Assembly: GCF_014649875.1 (NCBI RefSeq)
Contig: NZ_BMTW01000018.1
Location: 1 to 64,000 of the forward strand
Origin: Streptomyces rubiginosohelvolus
Lineage (GTDB): Bacteria; Actinomycetota; Actinomycetes; Streptomycetales; Streptomycetaceae
Direction of reading: 5' to 3'
DNA: 64,000 bases
In this document: piece by piece, positions 43,142 through 51,859 of the stretch
Layout: the number at the start of each line of letters is the position of its first letter
How positions within the stretch are numbered: the stretch's first letter is position 1
The notes under the pieces: generated by a model
Databases searched by the model: none
Told to the model about the DNA's origin: nothing
Seen by the model: only the letters and a program-made list of their open reading frames with translations
Made by a program: the position numbers and the translations under genes

Positions 43142-44335
43142 ATGACCGTCCCCGCAGCCCCACGCCCCGAGACACGGGCCGACGAGGGGGCCGACCACGG
43201 GCTCGACGAGCGGGCCCGCGCTCTCAGGGCCGCCGTGCGGGAGGCGGTCGGCCAGCACGCCCCGGCCCTGATCGACCTCAGCAGGCGCCTGCACGCCGAG
43301 CCCGAGACCGCCTTCGAGGAGCACAGGTCAGCCGCGCTCTGCGCCGAACTCCTCGCCGCGCACGGCTTCGAGGTCACCGCACCCGCCCACGGCCTGGACA
43401 CGGCGTTCCGCGCCACGATCGGCTCCGGACCCGTCACCGTGGCCATCGCCTGCGAGTACGACGCGCTGCCTGGCCTCGGCCACGCCTGCGGGCACAATCT
43501 GATCGCCGCCGCCGGAGTCGGCGCGGCCCTCGGCCTCGCCCCCCACGCGGACGAACTCGGCCTGACCGTACGGGTCATCGGCACCCCCGCCGAGGAGCGC
43601 GGAGCCGGCAAGGCGCTGCTGCTGGACGCCGGGGCGTTCGACGGGGTCGACGCCGCGATGATGGTGCACCCCTGCCCCTTCGAGATGGCCGACTTCCGCT
43701 CCTTCGCGCTCGGCACCCTCGACGTCACCTACACCGGCCGCGCCGCGCACCCCAGCCTCAACCCGCACGAGGGCCGCAACGCCGCCGACGCCCTGACCGT
43801 CGCCCAGGTCGCCCTGGGCCTCCTGCGCCAGCAACTGCCCCCGCAGTGGCGGGTGCACGGCATCACCACCGCCGCCGGCACCGCGCCCAACGCGATACCC
43901 GACCGGGCCACCGCCACCTACGAGATACGGGCGCTGGCCGCCGAGGACCTGCGGCAGCTGCGGCAGCGGGTCGAGGACTGCTTCCGCGCCGGGGCGCTCG
44001 CCACCGGCTGCGAAGTGACCCTGGAGCGCCCCGAGCCCGACTACCTGGACTTCCGGGGCGACCCGGAGCTGATCCGCCTCTGGACCGCCAACGCCCGGGA
44101 GCTGGGCCGCGCCGAACCGGTCGAGCGCCCGCCGTTCGCCTGCACCGACATGGGCAACGTCTCGCACGCGGTGCCGTCCATCCACCCGGTGCTCGACATC
44201 AGCGGGGGAGCCTGCGGCCCGCACGAGGCCGCCTTCGCCGAGGCGGCGATCTCCCCGGCGGCCGAACAGGCCCTGCTGGACGGGGCGGTGGGCATGGCGT
44301 GGACGGCCGCCGACTTCGCCGCCGCCAGGATCTGA
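43142..44335 (+). CDS. M20-family amidohydrolase/aminoacylase within the siderophore locus
   Basis: A 397-aa predicted cytoplasmic metallohydrolase of the M20 peptidase type. Visible features: RRLHAEPETAFEE, ACGHNLIAAAGV (metal-binding His), GTPAEERGAGK (catalytic Glu-Glu), the dimerisation region starting VTYTGRAAHPSLNPHEGRNA, and a C-terminal GPHEAAF with a metal-ligand His. Relatives include amidohydrolases such as AbgB and N-acyl-amino-acid hydrolases. It is divergent from the NRPS and shares an iron box, so it is probably iron-regulated. It might cleave a DHB-amino acid amide or remove a blocking group; this is a guess. CAGGAG precedes the ATG at 43142. Confidence 0.88.
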   Translation: MTVPAAPRPETRADEGADHGLDERARALRAAVREAVGQHAPALIDLSRRLHAEPETAFEEHRSAALCAELLAAHGFEVTAPAHGLDTAFRATIGSGPVTVAIACEYDALPGLGHACGHNLIAAAGVGAALGLAPHADELGLTVRVIGTPAEERGAGKALLLDAGAFDGVDAAMMVHPCPFEMADFRSFALGTLDVTYTGRAAHPSLNPHEGRNAADALTVAQVALGLLRQQLPPQWRVHGITTAAGTAPNAIPDRATATYEIRALAAEDLRQLRQRVEDCFRAGALATGCEVTLERPEPDYLDFRGDPELIRLWTANARELGRAEPVERPPFACTDMGNVSHAVPSIHPVLDISGGACGPHEAAFAEAAISPAAEQALLDGAVGMAWTAADFAAARI

Positions 44336-44346
44336 GCCCGGGACCC

Positions 44347-44394
44347 ACGCTGTGCGGTCCGGACCGGGAGCTCCCGGTCCGGACCGCACAGCGT
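44347..44394. terminator. Perfect 48-bp palindrome between convergent genes
   Basis: Bases 44347-44370 are the exact reverse complement of 44371-44394 (24 bp each, no loop), with an inner GGTCCGGACC palindrome. It lies between the M20 hydrolase and the substrate-binding lipoprotein and should act as a bidirectional terminator. Confidence 0.8.
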
Positions 44395-44410
44395 TGCCGT
44401 CACCCGAAGG

Positions 44411-45418
44411 TCACTTGGCGGAGAGCGCCTTCACGTAGTCACCCAGGACGACGTCCGCCGCGAGCGGGCCGCCGCGCGTGGACCACACCGAGCCGTCGAC
44501 GGTCACGGCCTGGCCGTTCTTGACGGCGCCCAACTCCTTGTAGGCGGGCTTGGACTGGACGTCCTTGAGCGCCTTCTCGCCGTCCGAGGTCAGCGTCGAG
44601 AGGAACAGCCAGTCGCCGTCGATCTCGTTGATCTTCTCCAGACTCAGCGACGGGGTGTGCGCGTTGCCGTCCTTGTCCTGGGACTTGGGCCGCTTCAGCC
44701 CCATCTCCAGGGCGACGCCACTGGCGAACTGCTTGTTCTCCATCCAGCTGGGACCGTCCGGGTTCCAGCGGACGATGGAGACCTCGGCGCCCTTGTTCTT
44801 CCCGAGCTTCTCCCCGGCGGCCTTGGCGGCGGCCTCGTGGTCGGTGATGAACTTGTTGGCCGCGTCGAGCTTGTTGACGGCGTTGCCGACACCCCGGAAG
44901 AACAGCTTCCAGTCGTCGGTCGGCGCCATCGTCACCAGCGTGGCCGGAGTGATCTCGCGGAGCTGCTTGAGCACCTGCTCGTCCTGCATGTCGCCGGCGA
45001 GGATCAGGTCGGGCTTCGCGGCGACGACCTTGTCCATGACCGGCTGGAGGAGGTTGCCGACGACGTTGATGCCCTCGACCTTGTCCGCCAGGTAGGCCGG
45101 CGGCTTGTCCAGGCCCTGCCCGTTGGTGATGCCGACCGGCTTGATGTCCAGCGCCAGCACCGCGTCCAGGTCCTCCTGGGTCAGCGTGACGATGCGCTGG
45201 GGCTCCGCCGGTATCTCCACGGCCTTGCCCGTGGCGTCCTTGACCGTACGGGTCGCGGAGGAGGTGCTGTCCGCCTTGCCGGCCTTGTCCCCGGAGGACT
45301 TGCCCGAGTCGGAGTCCGTCCCGCAGGCCGTCAGGAGGAGGGTGGCGGCGCCGAGCGCGGCGACGGCTTGCGCCGCTCTTCGGACGGCGGTGCGGGCGGG
45401 GCGGCTGTGCAGGTTCAT
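44411..45418 (-). CDS. Ferric-siderophore substrate-binding lipoprotein
   Basis: A 335-aa type III solute-binding lipoprotein. A signal peptide ends in the lipobox LLTAC (Cys about residue 32), then a Ser/Lys-rich tether. The body has features of the FepB/FecB class: TVKDATGKAVEIPAEPQRIV, AAKPDLILAGDMQ, and a C-terminal LAADVVLGDYVKAL. It captures the iron-loaded siderophore for the permease at 30074. An iron box lies upstream (45500-45518). The ATG at 45418 has GGAG upstream and opens the signal peptide. Confidence 0.93.
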   Translation of the reverse strand: MNLHSRPARTAVRRAAQAVAALGAATLLLTACGTDSDSGKSSGDKAGKADSTSSATRTVKDATGKAVEIPAEPQRIVTLTQEDLDAVLALDIKPVGITNGQGLDKPPAYLADKVEGINVVGNLLQPVMDKVVAAKPDLILAGDMQDEQVLKQLREITPATLVTMAPTDDWKLFFRGVGNAVNKLDAANKFITDHEAAAKAAGEKLGKNKGAEVSIVRWNPDGPSWMENKQFASGVALEMGLKRPKSQDKDGNAHTPSLSLEKINEIDGDWLFLSTLTSDGEKALKDVQSKPAYKELGAVKNGQAVTVDGSVWSTRGGPLAADVVLGDYVKALSAK

Positions 45419-45499
45419 CAAGGGCTCCGGGTTCAACGGGACATGAAGCGTCGACGGCCGTACGGTCACGCGCGTGCGGCCGTCGGCTCGTGAGCGAGC

Positions 45500-45518
45500 T
45501 AAGGTTAGCCTTACTTTA
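45500..45518. promoter_or_regulatory. Iron box between the binding lipoprotein and ATPase genes
   Basis: The minus strand reads TAAAGTAAGGCTAACCTTA, 15/19 matches to the iron-box consensus with an intact AAGGCTAACCT core. It is placed for both divergent genes. Confidence 0.85.
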
Positions 45519-45567
45519 GCCCCATCGGGCAAAATGCTGTCCAAGTCCTTCGGAAAGGCCGGTCTCC

Positions 45568-46359
45568 GTGGAAATCCGTGTCGAACAGCTCACCGCTGGA
45601 TACGCCGGTCATACCGCCGTGGATCAGGTCGACCTGACGGTTCCCTCCGGTCAGGTCGTGGCGATCGTCGGCCCCAACGGCTGCGGCAAATCGACCCTCC
45701 TGCGCTCCATGGCCCGCCTCCACCAGCCCCGCACCGGCACGGTGTTCGTCGGCGACGCCGACGTCTGGAAGCTGCGCCAGCGCGACGCCGCCCACCGCAT
45801 CGCCCTGCTGCCCCAGGCCCCGCAGGCTCCCGAAGCGGTCACCGTCGCCGGACTCGTACGGTACGGACGCCATCCGCACCAGGGGCTGTTCCGCCAGTGG
45901 TCGCGACAGGACGAGGAGGCCGTCACCCGCGCCCTGGAGGCCACCGGCACCGCCGCTCTGGCCGGGCGCCGCCTCGACCAGCTCTCCGGCGGTCAGCGCC
46001 AGCGATGCTGGCTCGCCATGGCCCTCGCCCAGGAGACCCCCGTCGTCCTGCTCGACGAGCCCACCAGCGCCCTCGACATCGGGCACGCCGTGGAGGTCCT
46101 GGACCTGGTCCGCGAAGTCGCCGCCGAGGGCCGCACCATCGTCATGGTCGTCCACGACCTGGCCGCGGCCGCGCGCTACGCCGACACCCTGGTCGCCATG
46201 CGCGACGGCAGGATCGTCGCCTCGGGGCCGCCCCGCGAGACCGTGGACGCCGCGCTCGTCCAGGAGCTCTACGGCATCGAGGCGGAGATCCTCACCGCGA
46301 CCTCCGACGGGAGCCCCGTCGTCGTACCGAGGGTGAGCGTGCCCACGGCCGGCGTCTGA
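45568..46359 (+). CDS. Ferric-siderophore ABC transporter ATPase (FepC/FecE type)
   Basis: A 263-aa ABC ATPase. Walker A GPNGCGKST (about residues 35-43), Q-loop in ALLPQAPQAPE, RYGRHPHQG (typical of FepC/BtuD-type ATPases), signature LSGGQRQR (about 138-145), Walker B VVLLDEPTSALD, and switch His in VVHDLAAA. The GTG at 45568 has GGAAAGG 9 nt upstream. It completes an uptake system whose permease lies 15 kb away in the same locus. Confidence 0.94.
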   Translation: MEIRVEQLTAGYAGHTAVDQVDLTVPSGQVVAIVGPNGCGKSTLLRSMARLHQPRTGTVFVGDADVWKLRQRDAAHRIALLPQAPQAPEAVTVAGLVRYGRHPHQGLFRQWSRQDEEAVTRALEATGTAALAGRRLDQLSGGQRQRCWLAMALAQETPVVLLDEPTSALDIGHAVEVLDLVREVAAEGRTIVMVVHDLAAAARYADTLVAMRDGRIVASGPPRETVDAALVQELYGIEAEILTATSDGSPVVVPRVSVPTAGV

Positions 46360-46395
46360 CGACGGCCCCGCGCTCCTCACGGGCGCCCGAAAACG

Positions 46396-46427
46396 CCGAG
46401 GGGCCCCTCCGTCCGGGGGCCCCTCGG
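46396..46427. terminator. Bidirectional terminator between ATPase and meaB
   Basis: CCGAGGGGCCCC (46396-46407) pairs perfectly with GGGGCCCCTCGG (46416-46427) across an 8-nt loop, followed by TCTGTAT. Confidence 0.85.
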
Positions 46428-46455
46428 TCTGTATCCGATTCCTGCACCGACGCGC

Positions 46456-47475
46456 TCAGGCGGACGTTCCCGTGCCGGGCTCGCCCCGTACGCCGCCCCG
46501 GAACGCGCCGAGGATCTCCTCCGCCGCCAGCGTCGCCGTCAACGTGCCCTCCCGGACCCGCTGTTCGAGCTCCGGCGCGAGCTTCCGGACCGACGGATGG
46601 CTGTACAGGCTGTCCAGCAGCTCGTCCCGGACCATGGCCCAGGTCCAGTCCACCTGCTGGTCGCGGCGCTTGGCCGCCAGCCGGCCGGTGGACTCCAGGA
46701 CCGTACGGTGCTGCTCCAGCCGGTCCCAGAGCGTGTCGAGCCCGGTCGACTCGCGGGCGCTGCACGTGAGCACCGGGGGAGTCCAGGCCGCGTCCGCCGG
46801 ATGCATCAGCCGGAGCGCGCCCGCCAGTTCGCGTGCCGCCGAGCGGGCGTCACGCTCGTGCGGGCCGTCGGCCTTGTTCACCGCGATGGCGTCCGCCAGC
46901 TCCAGGACGCCCTTCTTGATGCCCTGCAACTGGTCGCCGGTGCGGGCCAGGGTCAGCAGCAGGAACGTGTCGACCATGTTGGCCACCGCCGTCTCCGACT
47001 GCCCGACGCCCACCGTCTCCACCAGCACCACGTCGTAGCCCGCCGCCTCCATCACCACGATGGACTCCCGGGTCGCCTTGGCCACCCCGCCCAGCGTGCC
47101 CGCCGTGGGGGAGGGGCGCACGAACGCGGCCGGGTCCACCGCCAGGCGCTCCATCCGGGTCTTGTCGCCCAGGATGGAACCGCCCGTACGGCTGGAGGAC
47201 GGGTCGACCGCCAGCACCGCCACCCGATGGCCCAGCCCGGTGAGCATCGTGCCGAGCGCGTCGATGAACGTGGACTTGCCCACGCCCGGCACCCCGCTGA
47301 TCCCGATCCGCCGGGCCGCCCCCGCGTGCGGCAGCAGACGGCTCAGCAACTGCTGCGCCAGCACCCGGTGTTCGGCCCGCGTCGACTCGACGAGCGTGAT
47401 CGCGCGCGCCACGAACGCCCGCTTCCCGTCGAGCACTCCCTGCACATAACCGTCGATGTCGATCTTCGCAGCCAT
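46456..47475 (-). CDS. meaB: Methylmalonyl-CoA mutase-associated GTPase
   Basis: A 339-aa G3E-family GTPase that guards and reloads methylmalonyl-CoA mutase with adenosylcobalamin. P-loop GVPGVGKST (about residues 60-68); VLAVDPSSSRTGGSILGDKT, diagnostic of MeaB/ArgK; ETVGVGQSE (switch); and base-recognition NKAD. It is 12 bp downstream of mutB, in a mutA-mutB-meaB operon. Confidence 0.97.
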   Translation of the reverse strand: MAAKIDIDGYVQGVLDGKRAFVARAITLVESTRAEHRVLAQQLLSRLLPHAGAARRIGISGVPGVGKSTFIDALGTMLTGLGHRVAVLAVDPSSSRTGGSILGDKTRMERLAVDPAAFVRPSPTAGTLGGVAKATRESIVVMEAAGYDVVLVETVGVGQSETAVANMVDTFLLLTLARTGDQLQGIKKGVLELADAIAVNKADGPHERDARSAARELAGALRLMHPADAAWTPPVLTCSARESTGLDTLWDRLEQHRTVLESTGRLAAKRRDQQVDWTWAMVRDELLDSLYSHPSVRKLAPELEQRVREGTLTATLAAEEILGAFRGGVRGEPGTGTSA

Positions 47476-47487
47476 CCGGTCAGCGGC

Positions 47488-49731
47488 TCACAGCTCGTGG
47501 CCGAGCGCGGCGCCGAGCCGCGTCACCAGGTCGTGGGCCGCGTCCGGGATCACCGTCCCCGGCGGGAAGACGGAGGCCGCGCCCGCCTCGTGCAGGGCCT
47601 CGATGTCCTGTGGCGGAATGACCCCGCCCACCACGATCATGATGTCCTCGCGGCCCTCGGCGGCCAGTTCCTCGCGCAGCGCCGGCACCAGGGTCAGGTG
47701 CCCGGCCGCCAGCGAGGAGACGCCCACGATGTGCACGTCGGCCTCGACGGCCTGCCGCGCCACCTCGCCCGGCGTCTGGAACAGCGGGCCGACGTCCACG
47801 TCGAAACCCAGGTCGGCGAAGGCCGTGGCGATCACCTTCTGGCCCCGGTCGTGGCCGTCCTGGCCCATCTTGGCGACCAGGATGCGCGGCCGACGGCCCT
47901 CCGCCAACTCGAACGCGTCGACCAGCTCACGGGTCCGGTCCACGGAAGGGGACTCTCCTGCCTCTTTGCGGTACACACCGGAGATCGTACGGATCTGCCC
48001 GGCGTGCCTGCCGTACACCTTCTCCAGCGCGTCCGAGATCTCGCCGACCGTGGCCATCGCGCGCGCCGCGTCGACCGCCAGTGCCAGCAGATTGCCCTCA
48101 AGACCCGGACCGGGGTCGCTCTCGGCGGCGGCCGTCAGGGCCCGCAACGCCGCCTGGCACGCCGCCTCGTCGCGCTCCTCGCGCAGCCGGCGCAGCTTCT
48201 CGATCTGCCGCGTGCGCACCGAGGAGTTGTCGACCTTGAGCACGTCGATCTGCTCGTCGGTCTCCACCCGGTACTTGTTCACGCCGATCACCGGCTGACG
48301 CCCGGAGTCGATCCGCGCCTGCGTCCGCGCGGCCGCCTCCTCCACCCGGAGCTTGGGGATGCCCGCGTCGATGGCCTTCGCCATCCCGCCGGCCGCCTCG
48401 ACCTCCTCGATGTGCTGCCAGGCCCTCTCCGCCAGGTCCCGCGTCAGCTTCTCCACGTACGCGCTGCCGCCCCACGGGTCGATGACCCGGCAGGTCCCGG
48501 ACTCCTGCTGGAGCAGGAGCTGGGTGTTACGGGCGATCCGCGCCGAGAAGTCGGTGGGCAGCGCCAGTGCCTCGTCGAGCGCGTTGGTGTGCAGCGACTG
48601 GGTGTGCCCCTGCGTCGCGGCCATCGCCTCCACGCACGTACGCGTCACATTGTTGAACACGTCCTGCGCGGTCAGGGACCACCCCGAGGTCTGCGAATGG
48701 GTGCGCAGCGAAAGCGACTTGGGGTTCTTCGGGTCGAACTGCTTGACCAGACGCGCCCACAGGAGCCGGGCCGCCCGCAACTTGGCGACCTCCATGAAGA
48801 AGTTCATCCCGATCGCCCAGAAGAACGACAGGCGCGGCGCGAACGCGTCGACGTCCAGGCCCGCTTCCTGTCCGGCGCGCAGATACTCCACGCCGTCGGC
48901 GAGCGTGTACGCCAGCTCCAGATCGGCCGTCGCCCCGGCCTCCTGGATGTGATAGCCGGAGATCGAGATGGAGTTGTAGCGCGGCATCTTCTGCGAGGTG
49001 AACGCGAAGATGTCGGAGATGATCCGCATCGAGGGCGACGGCGGATAGATGTAGGTGTTGCGGACCATGAACTCCTTCAGAATGTCGTTCTGAATGGTCC
49101 CGGCCAGCTTCTCGGGCGGTACGCCCTGCTCTTCGGCGGCCACGATGTACAGCGCCAGCACGGGGAGCACCGCGCCGTTCATCGTCATCGACACCGACAT
49201 CCGGTCCAGCGGAATGCCGTCGAACAACTGGCGCATGTCGTAGATGGAGTCGATCGCCACCCCGGCCATGCCGACGTCACCCGTGACCCGGGGATGGTCG
49301 CTGTCGTAACCCCGGTGAGTCGGCAGGTCGAAGGCGACCGACAGACCCTTCTGCCCGGCCGCGAGGTTGCGCCGGTAGAAGGCGTTGGACTCCTCGGCCG
49401 TGGAAAACCCGGCGTACTGCCGGATCGTCCAGGGCTGGTTGACGTACATCGTCGGGTAGGGGCCGCGCAGATACGGGGCGATGCCCGGGTAGCTGTGCAG
49501 CGCGTCCAGGCCCTCCAGGTCCTCACCGGTGTAGAGCGGCTTGACCGTGATGCCCTCGGGCGTCTCCCAGAGCGGGGCCTCGGCGCCGTCGGCCGCCTTG
49601 GTCACGGCCGCCTGCCACTCCCCGGCCGAAGCGGCGGGAGCGGGGGAGCCGGCGGACGCGGGAGGCGTGAGCGGCACGTCGGAGAAGTCGGGAACGGAGG
49701 CTTTACGGTCCGTCGGCGAGGTCGGCATCAC
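47488..49731 (-). CDS. mutB: Methylmalonyl-CoA mutase large (catalytic) subunit
   Basis: A 747-aa adenosylcobalamin enzyme that interconverts methylmalonyl-CoA and succinyl-CoA. The N-terminal TIM barrel has the YAGFSTAEESNAFYRRNLAAG substrate region and RNTQLLLQQESG. The C-terminal domain carries the cobalamin motif D625-x-H627-x-x-G630 (DGHDRGQK), with downstream segments DVDVGPLFQTPGE and VVGGVIPPQD. The start overlaps the mutA stop (ATGA). Confidence 0.97.
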   Translation of the reverse strand: MMPTSPTDRKASVPDFSDVPLTPPASAGSPAPAASAGEWQAAVTKAADGAEAPLWETPEGITVKPLYTGEDLEGLDALHSYPGIAPYLRGPYPTMYVNQPWTIRQYAGFSTAEESNAFYRRNLAAGQKGLSVAFDLPTHRGYDSDHPRVTGDVGMAGVAIDSIYDMRQLFDGIPLDRMSVSMTMNGAVLPVLALYIVAAEEQGVPPEKLAGTIQNDILKEFMVRNTYIYPPSPSMRIISDIFAFTSQKMPRYNSISISGYHIQEAGATADLELAYTLADGVEYLRAGQEAGLDVDAFAPRLSFFWAIGMNFFMEVAKLRAARLLWARLVKQFDPKNPKSLSLRTHSQTSGWSLTAQDVFNNVTRTCVEAMAATQGHTQSLHTNALDEALALPTDFSARIARNTQLLLQQESGTCRVIDPWGGSAYVEKLTRDLAERAWQHIEEVEAAGGMAKAIDAGIPKLRVEEAAARTQARIDSGRQPVIGVNKYRVETDEQIDVLKVDNSSVRTRQIEKLRRLREERDEAACQAALRALTAAAESDPGPGLEGNLLALAVDAARAMATVGEISDALEKVYGRHAGQIRTISGVYRKEAGESPSVDRTRELVDAFELAEGRRPRILVAKMGQDGHDRGQKVIATAFADLGFDVDVGPLFQTPGEVARQAVEADVHIVGVSSLAAGHLTLVPALREELAAEGREDIMIVVGGVIPPQDIEALHEAGAASVFPPGTVIPDAAHDLVTRLGAALGHEL

Positions 49732-51590
49732 GCCACTCCCATGCGGTCGAGAACGGAGGTGAGAACGGCGACCGCGTCGCAGCCCGCGAAGACATGGGCA
49801 TCGACACCGGCGTACTCGCCGGGGCGCCCCGCGAGGAACACCTGCGCCGCACCCGCCGACTTCAGCGCACCGGCCACCTGCTCAGCCTGCTCGGCGTAGA
49901 GCGCGTCCGACGAGCACAGCACGGCGACCGACGCCCCGGAGGCGGTCAGCGCACCGGCGGCGGTGTCCGCGTCCACGGAGACCGGGTCGTGCACCACCTC
50001 GATCCCGCCCGCTCCGAAGAGGTTGACGGCGAAGGAGACCCGCGCGGTGTGCGCGGCGGCCGGGCCGAGCGCCGCGACGAACACCTTGGGACGGCTTCCG
50101 GTCGCCGCGAGGTGCGCGTCCGACCGGGCGCGCAGCGCCTCGAACGCCTCGTCGCGCCGGACCCGGGGCAGACCGCCCGGAGCACCGGCGTAGGCGTCGG
50201 GTGCGGGCTCGCGCTCCACCGGACGCTCGCCGGGCATCGGGAACTCGCTGACCCCGGTGATCGGCTCCTTGCGACGCGCCAGCTTCGCGCTCCGCGCCGC
50301 CCAGGTGGCGGCCAGCCGCTCCGCGACCGTCCCCGACCGCAGGGCCGCGGGCAGACCGCCCGCCCGCTCGGTCTCCTGGAAGAACGCCCAGGCGGCCGCG
50401 GCGAGTTCGTCGGTCAGCCGCTCCACGTACCAGGAGCCGCCCGCCGGGTCGATGACCCGCGCCAGATGCGACTCCTCCATCAGGATCGTCGAGGTGTTGC
50501 GGGCGATCCGCCGCGCGAACGCGTCGGGCAGGCCCAGCGCGTGATCGAACGGCAGCACCGTCACGGAGTCCGCCCCGCCCACCCCAGCGCCCAGCGTGGC
50601 GAGCGTGGTGCGCAGCATGTTCACCCACGGGTCGCGGCGCGTCATCATCACCGGCGAGGTGACGGCGTGCTGCCGCTGCGCCCCGGCGGCGGGAGCGCCC
50701 GACGCATCGGCGACCCGCGCCCACAGCCGGCGCGCCGCGCGCAGCTTGGCGATGGTCAGGAACTGGTCGGCGGTGGCCGCGTACCGGAACTCCAGCTGTC
50801 CGCAGGCCGCCTCCACGCTCATCCCGGCAGCGGTCAGGGCCCGCAGATAGGCGACGCCGGTGGCCAGGGAGAGCCCCAGCTCCTCGCCGGCCGAACCGCC
50901 CGCCTCGTGGTACGGCAACCCGTCCACGACGATCGCGCGCAGCCCCGGGTACTCCGCGTCGCACCGCTGGGCCCAGCGCACGGCGGGGGCGAGATCCGCC
51001 TCGACGCCCGTCCGGGCCTCATGGCCGAGCGGATCGGCGCCCAGCGTGCCCCGCGCCTCGCTCCTGGCGACACCGCGCTCCTCGTACAGGCGCAGCAGCT
51101 CCGTCGCGGCGGCGTCCAGGTCGGCCGGGGCGTCGAGCACGACGGGTGCGAGATCGAGGTACACGCCCTCCAGCGCCCGCGCGAGCCCGTCGACGGGGAC
51201 GCCCGCCGGGCCGCCCACGGTGAGCCAGAGCGAGGTGACCCCGTTCTCCAGATCGCCGAGCAGCGCCTCGTTGAGCCGGGCGGGATCGGTCAGGGCGTGG
51301 CGCTGGCGCACGTCCCAGCCGCCCGCCGCGTTCCCCTCGGCCCTGCTGCCCCGGGTGAAGGGGGCGAAGCCGGGGAAACCGGTGTCCGGCGACTCGTCGC
51401 TCGCGGTGTAGAGGGGGCGGGTGGTGAGCCCGTCCTCCAGTGTGGTGGACAGAGCTTCCTCGGCGGCCGAGCCCGAGACTTCCTTGCCCGACTTGCGCAG
51501 TACGCCTTCGACGAGGCTCTGCCACTGGTCATGGGAAGGGTCGGGGAACGCGGCGGCCGGAGAGAGCCCGTCAGCAGGCTGGACCGTCAT
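49728..51590 (-). CDS. mutA: Methylmalonyl-CoA mutase small subunit
   Basis: A 620-aa partner of MutB. It has the mutase barrel fold (TRPLYT, ARNTSTILMEESHLARVIDPAGGSWYVE region) and a degenerate C-terminal flavodoxin-like domain lacking the DxHxxG cobalamin motif (VAALGPAAAHTARVSFA in the equivalent place), as known for the non-catalytic small subunit. It is first in the operon. Confidence 0.95.
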   Translation of the reverse strand: MTVQPADGLSPAAAFPDPSHDQWQSLVEGVLRKSGKEVSGSAAEEALSTTLEDGLTTRPLYTASDESPDTGFPGFAPFTRGSRAEGNAAGGWDVRQRHALTDPARLNEALLGDLENGVTSLWLTVGGPAGVPVDGLARALEGVYLDLAPVVLDAPADLDAAATELLRLYEERGVARSEARGTLGADPLGHEARTGVEADLAPAVRWAQRCDAEYPGLRAIVVDGLPYHEAGGSAGEELGLSLATGVAYLRALTAAGMSVEAACGQLEFRYAATADQFLTIAKLRAARRLWARVADASGAPAAGAQRQHAVTSPVMMTRRDPWVNMLRTTLATLGAGVGGADSVTVLPFDHALGLPDAFARRIARNTSTILMEESHLARVIDPAGGSWYVERLTDELAAAAWAFFQETERAGGLPAALRSGTVAERLAATWAARSAKLARRKEPITGVSEFPMPGERPVEREPAPDAYAGAPGGLPRVRRDEAFEALRARSDAHLAATGSRPKVFVAALGPAAAHTARVSFAVNLFGAGGIEVVHDPVSVDADTAAGALTASGASVAVLCSSDALYAEQAEQVAGALKSAGAAQVFLAGRPGEYAGVDAHVFAGCDAVAVLTSVLDRMGVA

Positions 51591-51859
51591 GCTCAGATGC
51601 TAGGCCAGTGCGCGGAACGAGCAGCAGGGGCACGTGCTGTGACCTTGCCCTCTCGGGTATGCACTTGATCCATTACATACGGTCGCGTAACCGGCTCGGC
51701 CGCCGGACGTCCGGGCAACACGACGGTCCTCGACATCGGGATGAATCGGGACACTGATGCATATTATGTGCGAAGTTTCCTGATTTCTTATGTCATCCCT
51801 GGAATGCCGTATCCACCCCGGTGCCCCTGCGGCCGCCGGGACACGGAGAGGACGCGACC
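51591..51859. other. Divergent intergenic region, no gene seen
   Basis: These 269 bp between mutA and the SHOCT-type gene are less GC-rich than their surroundings (for example CATATTATGTG near 51760 and GATTTCTTATG near 51783) and should hold the promoters of both genes. I see no convincing operator or conserved RNA. Confidence 0.5.

Noticed and set aside
46597..49899. Plus-strand open frame of 1100 codons across meaB and mutB
   Set aside because: Antisense shadow of two highly conserved enzymes.
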